Shown: positions 37,482-49,300 of the stretch, piece after piece | Position numbering within the stretch: position 1 is the stretch's first letter | Layout of the letters: each line of letters begins with the position of its first letter | Source of the DNA: Patiria pectinifera | Lineage: Eukaryota; Echinodermata; Asteroidea; Valvatida; Asterinidae | DNA length: 64,000 nucleotides | Assembly: GCA_029964075.1 (NCBI GenBank) | Contig: CM057140.1 | Span: forward strand, 10,186,643-10,250,642 | Direction: 5' to 3' | The notes under the pieces: model-generated | Seen by the model: the letters and a program-made list of their open reading frames with translations, nothing else | Told to the model about the DNA's origin: nothing | Database searches by the model: none | Position numbers and translations under genes: made by a program

Positions 37482-37791
37482 GGCCAAGTTCGGGCAAGGA
37501 CCATTAGTCGACTAGTGGTTGATTTGTGACGTACCTTACGCCTGCGCAATGATAGCAACGCGCGAACGTCTCTAGTCAAACGCTGGTCAAAATGTCATCG
37601 CAAAACTTCTGGATCCTGGCTCTCTGCTAGCGTTATGAATGCGCGCGGTTATTGGTTACCAGCGAAGCAACCAACCCCAGTAGGCTGGTTCCAAATAGTC
37701 GACTAGCGTAGTCAACCACCGTCGACTAGACAGAGTTCGGGCAAACGTTAGTTAACCATTGGTCAACTATAGTTCTTGCACGAACTTGGCC
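37482..37791. mobile_element. 310-bp MITE with GTCGACTAG repeats
   Basis: The left end GGCCAAGTTCGGGCAAGGAC and the inverse of the right end GGCCAAGTTCGTGCAAGAAC form terminal repeats. Inside each terminus are TAGTCGACTAGTGGTTGA-like words. The centre is homologous to 45693-45885. It lies between the lin-28 stop and the distal miR-125 seed matches. Confidence 0.7.
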
Positions 37792-38990
37792 ATGGTTGCC
37801 AATTTTGTTTTAATACAACAACGGGTTACAGAAGACTCGATGGAAGCCGCCCGCTGAATGGTCAGAATCTCGAGTCAAGACACAGTCTTGTTTTGCATAA
37901 TTAATCGCCGAATCTGCTCGCATATCATATCACCGGCCCTTGCTTTCCAAGGGGATGATATCCCATACACTAGAATTCACTTTGCAAACTTACAAATCTC
38001 TGTGACAGGTATAATTTTTGGGCACTTTGGTATTCATAGGCGTGCATATTACCTTCAAACCTGGAAAAAAGTTCAGGGTACATTTGACCAAATCATTAGA
38101 ATACAAGAAGCCATGACATAATTATTTCAACTTTTGGCTAAAACATTACAAATTTTGGATACAAATAAAAAAAAACCACCTTTCTTAAACTTCTTGACGT
38201 GTGCAGGAATGAGGAATACAACTAGTGCTTAATGTTAAAAGAAATTAACATCTTTTCTGAGAGGTAAATATTACTTTTTTTCTTGCAGCAACTTTTTGTA
38301 ATGAATATATATTCCAGACTATCATTCTGTAGCTAAACTGGCGAGGTATTTTGAGGGGAAAAACATTAAAATATTTCCATAAAACAACGTAGTAAGAAAA
38401 TCAAAATAACAACAGATCAGTGATCTGGAAAAAACTTACAAGTGCCAAATAATGTTGAAAACATAAACTCTAACTAAACTGTAAAGACTTTTCTTGTCGA
38501 AAAGCTCCGCAGATTCGTGCAGATTTGTCAAGAAAATATTTGTACATGGAAAAGAATTCCTTTGTTTTTTTACGATTATACACTTTATATAAAAAAAAAA
38601 AAGTAAGACAGAAACTGGTACATGTGTTGGCAACATAGAACTGTCGAAACGCATGGTTTCACTTTTGTCTTGAGCTTAAAATCTGCAAACACAATTCAGG
38701 TTAAGTTATTATGCGCGTGTGTGGAAGCAACTTCTCTGCATCTTCTGCGCATGCACGCACACATGAGCAATTTTACCGAAGACATTTAAAGAAAAGAAGT
38801 GGGGAAAAAAACACGTAACAAGCACTCACGAAAGCCGGCTAGTATTATTGGTTACGATTTGAAGGATAAAAATGGACATTACGCCTTTAATTTATGTTGT
38901 TCGTCTGCTAAAACACTTTTTTCTTACTGATAAAAAAAATCTTGAGTTTCTCTCTTAAACAAACTATCAGCGGAAGGTATTCAAATCAAT

Positions 38991-39285
38991 GGGCCTTATT
39001 CACGAGTTGGCCATTTTTGTTGAGTTCCCTGAACATATATGATTAATTCTTAACTTCTGAATGGGATGGCGCCAGACTATTTTTGCAGGCATAATGCAGC
39101 CTTTTTTTTAATGTCATTTTTTATAAAATCTGGCTTTAAACATTAGGGAACTTTAATTACATATTTTAAATTATTCATTGAAGCGGACTGGAATTAATTA
39201 GTAATTAACTTGCTTTCATTTCTCTACACAAGTTCCAAAAATCACTCACTCTCAATCCAATATGGCCGATTCGTGAATAAGGCCC
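38991..39285. mobile_element. 295-bp MITE downstream of lin-28
   Basis: GGGCCTTATTCACGAGTTGG and, inverted, GGGCCTTATTCACGAATCGG form the termini, with imperfect subterminal pairing (AGTTCCCTGAA). It is non-coding. If the lin-28 3' UTR is long, this is in it. Confidence 0.75.
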
Positions 39286-39604
39286 ATCTACTTAAAAAAA
39301 AATTACCGCATGTTTAGTACATATAGAGGGCGCTATTCTGCATATGCAGAAAATGGTTAAAACGTGGAAAGAATCTCACGTGGTCAACATCCAACATTAT
39401 ATAATACTGTATTTGTCTTATAACTTTACAAATAAGCAATGGCTATTTTTACTTTGGTTTTAATCAGCTCATTTTCTTGTTCCCATTCTTATCGACGAAT
39501 CTTTTACCTGGGAATCCAAAGAAGCGCTGTGCTTATGAAACCGAAACTTGGGCGAAAAGGGACCGTGGGTGAAAAACTATCCTACTTTTCTAAGGTTAGT
39601 AAGT

Positions 39605-39988
39605 TGCTTTTAATAATCCTACAAATATCTAAACGAAAAGTGCATAAAAACACCCGTATTTAATAAGAATGGACTTTTATAAAAAAAAAAATTCAATACT
39701 TCAGCAGCTTCAAGTGATTATTTTAAAATGTAGCCCATCCATGTCGCTTAGATGCATCCTTTCCCCAAAAAATCCTCAATTAATCCAATCAAAATTAGGT
39801 CACCACTACATTATCAACCCAACCATCGCTTGTCCCTCTACAAAAACTAATTCAAGAAGCCGAATCGTTCGCTTTTAAAACAAAACACAACAAAAAATGC
39901 ACCGTTTTGAAAGTCAACCTGAGTTTGTTTGTTTTTTCTTCATAAAAAAACTTATCGCTCAATCCTACCAAAAGAGGGCGCTGTTCTA
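39605..39988 (-). other. lin28: lin-28 3' UTR, proximal part (inferred)
   Basis: This stretch follows the lin-28 stop on the minus strand. ATTAAA-type polyadenylation hexamers occur at 39664-39659 and 39614-39609, about 325 and 375 nt after the stop, so a short 3' UTR ending near 39.6 kb is possible. No GAGGTAG-complementary let-7 site is visible in it. A longer UTR reaching past the MITE at 39285-38991 cannot be excluded. Confidence 0.35.
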
Positions 39989-40310
39989 CTAGCTTGTACC
40001 ACCACCACCACCGCTATCTGAGGTTGTCGCTGTCGCCGATGTTGTTGAGGTATGTGGTTGACCCGTGCTGTCGCCGTTGTCGTCAGCGTCGCCGTCGGCG
40101 TCGCCGCCGGCGTCACCGCTGTCGGCGTCACCGCTGCCGCTCTGGCCGCTATCGGTGGGTTTGGCACCATTTCCCTGAGAACTTTGAGCCGGTTTGTCGG
40201 GGCAGTCCGCCACCAGGTGGTCCTCGGATTTACAGTGGTGGCAGCGTTTGGGTAAGGGGGGCTCCGGGCAGTTCTTGGCGTGGTGGCCGTGCTCGTTACA
40301 ATTGTAACAT
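39989..40310 (-). CDS. lin28: lin-28 exon 4: two CCHC zinc knuckles, acidic tail and stop
   Basis: The acceptor TCCCATCCAG precedes 40310 and completes an Arg codon just before CYNC. The knuckles are CYNCNEHGHHAKNC and CHHCKSEDHLVADC, joined by PEPPLPKR. In known Lin-28 proteins these two knuckles grip the GGAG motif of the let-7 precursor loop. After DKPAQSSQGNGAKP comes a low-complexity tail with repeated GDA/DGD units, a Thr/Ser stretch, five glycines and the stop TAG at 39991-39989. The tail is an unusual extension compared with short fly-type C-termini. The AGTTCTCAGGGA stretch in this exon matches the miR-125/lin-4 5' end. Confidence 0.95.
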
Positions 40311-43300
40311 CTGGATGGGAAACAAATTCATTCGAATTGGCAAATCGAGCTTTTACTCGCACATGCGCCAGTAAACCTACATCCCACCTTAATTTCGAGC
40401 AGGCTCAACCTCCGTCCGGCCCATGGTGTCGAGTAGTACAGGGTGAGTAAAAAAAACCCCGAAATCTAAAGTGTTGGGACCATTGTGTTAGGAAAGTTCT
40501 GCATGTAGCACTTTCAAAATCTAGGATATGAAAGCCCAATTCATAAGCTTTCTTTTAGTACTAGAATCATTCCAATCACTCATGTACTTTTCAAGTTACG
40601 GAATTTTAAACACCACAACCACCGTTTTAAGGTTCTGTCCACGGATCACAAAAAAGGTGTGCGTTCTTGCAGCAAAACGAAAACAATAATTCACACACAA
40701 CCCTACGTGATTTCCTTTCGTTTTGTGATCCGTGGACAGAACCTTAAAACGGTGGTTATGTTAAAAATTCCATAACTTGAAAAGTACATGAGTGATTTGA
40801 ATGATTCTTGTACTAAAAGAAAGCTTAAGAATTGGGCTTTCTTATCCTACATTTTTCTTATGCTTCATGCAGAACTTCCCTAAAACAATGGTCCCAACAT
40901 TTGGGTTTCTTTTTTTTTACTCACCCTGTAAAAGTCAAGTCCGTCAAGAGCCAATGTGGCCCATCAGGCAGGCGTTTATCTCTAGATTAAGTATAGCATG
41001 AAACGAGTGAGATGATTTATACATGTCCCCCTGGATGGGATGCCAGTCCATCGCAGGTTACTCCCAAGCTAATATGCCCATTTACACCCCTGGGTGGGGA
41101 GAGGCAAGTGGGGATAAAGTGACTTGCCCAAGGACACAACATTATGACCAGCAGCTGGATTCGAACCCCTGACTCTCTGGTCACGAGTCACGAATCACTA
41201 GGCCACACTCCACGAGTAGTATAAACGTTTGCAACGCTTGCTCTCAGGAAACAAGGTTGAAAATAAGGTAATCTGGGGACGAGGTTGGCTATCACTATTC
41301 ACTCAGCCACAGAGGCCCCCATAATGGCGAAAGCATTGTGCCATATTATTGTTTAGATAATCTTTCATAGGCGGTTGCTTTGTACAATTATAACTTGTAC
41401 AATGCTTTCGCTATTGGAAACATTTTGAAATATTGCTAAGGATTTAGGAAAGTACAACTACAAGCACAGCTGCCATAAGCTTTGATGATAGGCATTGATG
41501 ACACAAACATTGGGAAGGATATCATCTCAAAGAACAAGCTTTACCATTTTACACCTTAAAAAAAATAGTGTCCCCAAAAAATTGAATACCTGTCGTCTTT
41601 TCTGCGATTGCCTCTGCCTTTCCGCTTGCTTCCTTTACAACACACGCCCCCGGGTCCAGTCACCGACTCCGCCTCTCTGCCTTTGTCTGAGATCTTAAAG
41701 ACAAATTCCACCTCTTCGTTGACATCCAGGCTCCGGAAACCGGCCATGTCTATACTCGACTGAAAAAGAAAGAGAAAAAAAACATTATACGGACTTGTAA
41801 ATTGGACTTTATTCTCATGGGTCATTTTGTTATGATTCAAAAGAGCGTCGCTCCCAAGACTTTGATCAGCAACCTTTTTCTTTTGGCAACATAAAAAAAC
41901 GTGCCTAAATTATCAAATTTAGAGACTGCATTAGGGTGTTGTCGGCGTGTTTATTTGTAGGCTTAGCTGTCATTTTTTGGCTCCACTCCAAATCCCTAAC
42001 TACCAATCAAAAAGACCAAAGGTTATTCAGCCATTACAATTTGTGAACAACGACAATAGATAAGTGCGAGAACACAATCAGCACTGGCCGTGTTGCAAGA
42101 AATCTTGCATGAAAGTCTTGCATGAAATCGATCAAAACGATCCCTGCCAAGGCTAAAAATGCGCCGAAAAATGAATACGACGCCGATGGCATATATGGAA
42201 CACCACACTTTTGGTCAATTTTCGGGACAGACAGACCGACTGACCACCAATGACATGTATAAGCTCCTACTAAAGCTTAAAAAATAGCAACATGATAGCG
42301 TGTACTCGACATAAGGCGAACGGTATAGGGCGGTCGACTTCGTTTTTTTTCCCAGCTCATGTTATTAAATTGAGTTTTATGTCCTTTTTTGTCCGATTCA
42401 TGTGTCACCGATATTGCAACCCAAATTGAATGCGTTCTAACGGTCCAATCTACGACCGCCATTTACTTTTAAAATTTGAAGAAGAAAAAATCATGGATAA
42501 TATTTATACCAGAGGGACAAAATAGGCGTATGAAGTCCCAAACTGACCAAAAAAGATTCTCTTTTGAATCATATCTGTCAACAACATTTATGTATGCGCG
42601 TGTTTTTTTTGCAGGTGATAACATCGTTTTATTGACAGGCATTGTTAAGTTTTGAGTGCAGCCTCACAGAAGTTGGCTCTGGTCCAAAAAAACACCCAGC
42701 AGAAGAGAGTTGATTGGTTGTCATCATCCCAAACCTTTATCTCAGAGACCAATGGTCACTTTTGATAAACACTGCCCGGCCGCGATTATCACTTCCTATC
42801 GCATTGACCTTTAAACTGCTCACACCGTGCCGAAGAGGGCGCAGCCCTTCGCAACGGGTTGCTCCATTGCTCAAGTTCAATGACATTTCAAGTCGGCCTA
42901 TATACGCCATGCATTTAATGTCATAGCATTCGTATACTCACGGGCATCAAGCACCCGTGAGGACTTTGTTTTCAACAGCAAACAATCCCCCACGCGATAA
43001 ATACAAAAAGAAAATCCCCAGATAACGCCATTTTGTGAATGAGGGTACTCGACTTTCGTACCGGAACGAACTTCGGTCTGCCTTTGTTGTTTAGTTGGTG
43101 TTCCAGGTCACTACAAAAACTTCCGCGTGCGCGAGTAGGTACGTGTCAACTTGAACCTCGCTGGAAATAAATATTCTAGAAAGTTCAACCTTCAACCCGG
43201 GAACTTTTTTTTATTCGAAAGCAAACAATTGTTATTGTGAGCATATTTGTGGCATCGTGGCTGTGGTGTATGGTAGACCTACATTTTGGCATGGATGATT

Positions 43301-46300
43301 TTGTAGGAATCATTACAACGCATCGGAACTATAATCACAAAATTGTATAATCTCGGAATTGAGCCGTGTAATGAAATGAAGCAAGCCATCCAAACCAAAG
43401 TCCTATTCACAATTTTTTTTTATTTCTCTAATATCCCCTTCCCGTGCCGTAATGCACCCAGAATATTTAAATACCAGAGTCACTTTAAAAAAAAAAAAAC
43501 TTTGCTTACTAACCATCCCAAAATCTTCCAAAATGCTCTTTGCAAATTGGAGGAATTTGCAGGACTGAGGCTTACGGCAAAAGTGTGCTGCTCATTTCGG
43601 AGGACGCACTGTGTCAAGGTCTTGGGCCGGGTAATACATGTACTCTAAATCCTCCGTACTGCTCCAGGATGTCACTGGCTCTGCCTCAACATATTGACAG
43701 TGACTGCCGAAAGATTTTGCAGGATTGAGGCAGTGGTCACCCCTCCAAGTACCACACTCAAAGAAATAACGTGGGATTTTGCAGGATTGAGGCTATATGC
43801 TATTTCCACATGGAGGCAGTTGGAGGATTTTGCAGGATTGAGGTTACATCCTAGCAAAAATGCCTAGGGAGCTTATAGGGCACCTAACCCGCCGAAATAT
43901 GGACTCCGTGAGGTGAAATTTATATTTTGATAGCCTACGTGATTTATTTCGGATTAAAAAACAACAACATTTTTTTTCAGTTTTTGTCTTCTCAAAAGCC
44001 AATGAATTGTTTTCAGTACGGGGAGCAAGTGGGAAAAGCTTTATTCATCGAATGTTGAAAGGCGCCATCAGTATCGCTTTGCAGAACCGTTTCTCACTTT
44101 TAAAAAGAGGAGTGAGGCAATTCGACAACACAGACCCATATAAGTTCAAAACTCAACGGCAAATAACCTCTTTATTCTTCCGTTCAACCCCGAATTTTCT
44201 TTTTGAGAAAGGTCTTGGCAATGCCCGCGGCTGGAGTAGAGGTTGTGGCTGTGTCATGAACCGCTGTAGACACACAGCACACCCCATTTTAAAGTTCAAT
44301 GTCTTCACCAACGTGTTAAAAAAAAGCCGCGAACTCTACATGAACTCAGTCCCTGGCCGTCCTTCACCTCCAATACTATGTCCAGCGAAAACCCCCTAAA
44401 ACACGCAGTTGAAACGGCCCAAACAGATCTCCTATTGTGCTCAATCAAGCGGGGATTCAGGAGACTTGATTTCAAATTGGGGGGGGGGGGGGATTGGCAA
44501 CATTGAGGGGAACATTCTGTAAAAAGGTACTGTTGACACCATTTTTGCAACAATATTTAACATGGTTATAATGTTGAGTTCACATTACAAGCAATGAGAA
44601 TTGCATTCTTTATTTTTTGAGCAGTAACTTAAAAAGAGTTTCTTCTTAAAAAGTGTTTAGGCCCTATAACTTGAAAGGTATATTTCAATCACTTTTCGAT
44701 ACACGAACCGTCTCAGGAAATGCCCCTCTTATTTTTTTAACAGGACATTGTTATCGGGGAGAGTCATGATGTATACGTGAGTTTATGGCGCCCAAAATGT
44801 CAAATACGAATATTTATAGGCTGGCAAATCTAACGTGAATGAAAGCACCAGGACGAAATAACACGAGTTCCCTGGGGGAGTTTGGTGGTAAATAATTGTT
44901 GGTGAGGAAGAGGTTATCTGGAAATTCTGGAATTTTTGGCCCAGAACCAAATCTAGGGCCACTGAGTGTAGAAAAGATATTCGTGTATCTTGACTGGATC
45001 GTGAACGGACGGATTTGCATAAACTGCAACTTAAGTTATTCATTTTAGTTAAATTAACTTATTTTAGATAAACTGATTAGGCACAAGCTCGATCGGAAAT
45101 ATCACGTGATTGTGCCAGGTAATTTCTGGAGGAGTGGTGTTTTGAGTAAAAACAAATCAGGTCTTTGACCCCAGTGACCCCATGATGACCTTTGACCCCA
45201 GTTTGGTCATATGACACGTTGGGGCTGGGCTACTGATATTTTTGAAAAAAAAAGTTTGGTTGAAATCGGTCAAAATATGCAGTAGCAATAGACAAGGACA
45301 AGTATGATGATTTGTCGAGCTACTATCCCACAGCTATAAAGTAAAGAAAGTTGTACATGTACATAGGTTGTCAATGAGATAGAACTACATGTATCATCAA
45401 AAAGATGTGCAAGCCCAGACTCCAGACCCCAACAACGATTTTCAAAGGTTAGTTAAAGACTAAGTGGCTGAAGAAAATATGCCTATATCAAGCAAGGTCA
45501 TGAATAATTATATATTTGCCGGTATGTCGAGTGTGCACATTATTACGAGTAATGGACTTAGTACATGGGCAAAAGAGGGCGGTGTGCTCCATGGGCTGCG
45601 TGCGCGTTCCTTCACTAAGATCGCGCAAGGCATTATTGGAACCAACAAGGCGCAGCAAGATCATACCCATGGGGAACGAGGTTGAATATTAGTCCAAATA
45701 GTGGTTGATTTGTGACGTAACCTACGCCTGCGCACTAATAGCAATGCGTGAACGCCTCTAGTCAAACGATGGTCAAAAGTCCTGGCTCCCCGTTTGTGCT
45801 TTATGATGCACGTAGTTATTGATAACCAGCGATGCAACCGTGCCCCGTGCTCCGGTTTAAGTCCAACCATCCTCCGTTCGAGTGAAGTTAGTCGATAGAA
45901 TGGTTCCCCGTCCTTCGGATTTCAAATGTAGGGACAGCAGTGAATCCCGAATGCATCAGGAGGTATGCACATTATATGCAGGACTTGCGTAGGTCTGATT
46001 CCCGGCCCGCCCACTGTATTCAAAACCACAACGATACTGTTTGCGCAGAACCAGCCTATTGCAAAATGGCAACAGGCGATTTCTGTGGTGGTGAGCATCG
46101 ATTTTCGCTGAATTCCAAAGTGTCCCTGGCAACTTTCAATAAAGATAGAGGCACTATAAAGATCCAACAGAAAACAATTATTTAAAAGGCCTTTTTTATG
46201 ATGACAGATATAAAAAAATATTGGACTATTTTCTTTGCATTGTAATTGAAGTGATTTGGATATTCGTTTCCAAGACTTTGGTTAAGTCCATTCAGATGAG

Positions 46301-49300
46301 AAAAGAGGCAGTTTATTTAAGGTGTTAAAAATCCTGTAACACAATATAACACAACCCAGGGTTAACGTTACTATAGCGATTACTGTTGGGACTTGTTCCC
46401 GGTGTTATGCTTCCACTTTCATCACTCGGAAAAAAATATCGTAGGCAGCATGCAGGTGACGACCATCGAACATTCGAAAATCGATTCGTGACGTAAAAAT
46501 GACAGTTGATTTCTTTGGAGAAGGGAGATCCTTTGCAGCATATATCTGCATTTTGTGTTACACTTTGTACAACTTGTACCACAAATTAATGACACCCTTG
46601 ACCTGCTGTCAGTGCTTGGGGTCAAAGTTCATCCCTTCGACCAGCTAGTCTGTCTCGAGTCGTTGCACCTCCCCGTCGATCCACGAGGAATTTAGAAACT
46701 GAGTTTCCTCTGGGGAAAACAGTTGACGCGTAGCCCCATGAAAGAGCCGTCTGTGTAATGAGACAATTACCCTAGTTTTCGTAACCTTCGTGTCGGGGTG
46801 TTTCTTTTCTAAACTTCTCAATCGCTAAGCTTGAACTCAACCGATCTTACACTAATTGTTCCACTTCTGTGGCCAAAATGACATCGGATGGCCCAGCGGG
46901 ACATGTCGCGTGAAATATGTCACCCACCTCCGGAGACAAAACTAAGGCATAAGATCCAACTTTTGAAGTTGAACCTGTCAAAATTGCGAATGAAAGACCG
47001 AGAATGGTTCCAGGAATGAGGGGTGGCGTCTCGGGGAAGCCAAGGGCGGATCATGGGTTACGTCCCCTTGGTAGGCTTCGGGGTAGATCCCCGAGGAAAG
47101 CTGGTCACGAAGATCTAGAGCGCTTGATAAATGTTGGCTTGGTTCTGCAAGTCACGAAGCTGTCGGCTTCTACACTGTTTCTGTAATGGACTCGTCGATG
47201 AAAGTGCGAAAGATGGCTGTCATTACACCGAGGCTGGTGGTTTTTCACGTAGCGCACGCGAACTAGTGAGGTAGGAGCTCTCAACTTAGACTGGTTCCCC
47301 CCACCCCAAATGGGGACCGGGAGCTAGCTAGCATTCAAAGCCATTGATTGGATCACCTCTGCGCGTGCGTAGCATTTTTTTGAAACGATATTCACAGCTT
47401 TTTGAATGGATGATTTCTGAACGCAAATTGTCATGGTTATCAAAAAAATCACTCTTTACTCTTACCACAACCAGTAGGCAAAATCGCCAGTATCTCAACG
47501 AAGGCAGTTTCAAGCACTTCAAGCACTGCATAGGTTTTAAATACCAAAAAGTAGTTTTTAATGTCCCAAGCATTCTCCGTGTGGCCTTTGGGACGTAACA
47601 AAATGAACATGATATTTGTTAGTAATGCTATTGGAAACAAAACTACGGTAATTTTGAGGCACACGCCCTCTATTGACCAATGTGAGGGACGATCTCATGC
47701 ATCTATCCCCCCCCCCTAATTTCTTACAGCACTGCATATTGTACCGATAAGATTGGTATTCCTCAAGATAACGGGCATGGAGCTGATCTGGGCCAGCTAA
47801 CGAGGAGTTGCCATGCAGTAGAAAGTATTGTTCATCCACTGTACATGATATTGCGGCCTAACTCCGTTGAGAACCAGTTGCGTGCAATGTACAATGCATG
47901 CATTTTGACTGGTAACCGTTTTTTGCTAAGAAAATGAGGAATTCACGTGACGTCACAGGTCAGTGGTCACCCGCACGCCCGCCATATTGGACGTCTGTAT
48001 ACGGTTGCGGACTAGTAAATAAACTGCCACAGACCCCAGTGATGAATACGCCCACTTCCGAAATTTAGGAAAAATACTCGACAACTCTCCAAGGTGTTAC
48101 ACATGAAATTAAAGCTTATTTCAAGACATCATCTTCAATTTTCTGTTCCATGATTTTTGGGGTTTTAATCAATGACTTTTGGAGAAAATTCAACCCAAAG
48201 ATGATCAGTGCAATTACATGTCATAATGTAATGTACGTGTACCGTACGATCAATCGATCGACATCGAGCGCTGCGCTAGACGTTCAAAATGGCGGATTTT
48301 TCACCGTTCACGTGATAAGGTCACGTGGATGCAAAATCCTCAATTGAAATTTTTGTTCCCTGGTTGCACTGGCTGAACTGCAAAAGTCAAACGTAACACA
48401 AAACAGTTTTCACCAGTAAATAGGTCACAATTATTGCATATGCCAGCCAAATCACGATTTATATAGGCCCACTGTCATCCCCTATTAAACTGCTGTGGAG
48501 GGTTCATAGAAATGAGGGGGTCCAAGCTCTAAATTGGCATTTGAACGTGTATTTCTGAGAAATTTGGGATGAAATTGCACCGAAAATCGCTCTATTTTGC
48601 AACGGAGTGGAGGTATCATTTTTCAAAATGGCGATGGGCTTCAGGACTGCTTGTACTGTAGGGGCGATCATCTTTGGAAGGAAATATCACCCACAAAGGC
48701 ATTGGCTCCCCCCTCCCCAAAAAAGGAACAGATTCTAAAAGAGGACAAACAAAGCTTTAATTTTATGCATATCTAGATCACCTGTGGGAGTTGAGAGTAT
48801 TTGTCCCGATTTTTTGAAGTCGGGGTCCTGGTACGGATGCATATCTTTGGAGTCTATTGAAATTTACTGGTCTGCACCCCGTACTGTATAGTGACTCCTC
48901 GGGTCAAACAATAGGGTCAAACCATGGTCAAACCATGGTCAAACTTGCGGGTCATGACACCCTGGGAGAAAAAAAAAGCGAGCACATACGGCCCGAGGCG
49001 TTGTCCAGTGGAATGTTTGGAATTCGGGGGAAAGAAAAGGGGACAGTCAAGGACCGCGAATCCCCCTACTTACCCCGACCACCCACGGGGGAACATCCAA
49101 GAGGAAGTACAAAGGAAACACGACTATAAAGCGAGAATGTTCGTTGTATGTTGTGAAGGCGGATGACTACATCCACTTTGTCGTGACTTGGAAAAAAAGT
49201 GGGGGCGGAACTTGATTAGAGTTTGGCATTGTTATCGTAGGAGGTGGGCATATACTATCGATCCACTGATTAGGGTGGCTTAAAGGGGCAACCTTAAGTG

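Noticed and set aside
39994-40374. Plus-strand Arg/His-rich and Ala/Val-rich frames
   Set aside because: Antisense shadows of lin-28 exon 4 and its GC-rich triplet repeats.
41140-41215. tRNA-like segment with a good B box
   Set aside because: Part of a SINE; the acceptor stem and cloverleaf do not form, so it is not a tRNA gene.
44007-44399. 130-codon plus-strand frame inside lin-28 intron 2
   Set aside because: Starts at a non-ATG codon, antisense to lin-28, no homology recognised; treated as chance.
48857-49129. 90-codon plus-strand frame
   Set aside because: Begins within a MITE end and runs through a GGTCAAACCAT micro-repeat; no protein family recognised.
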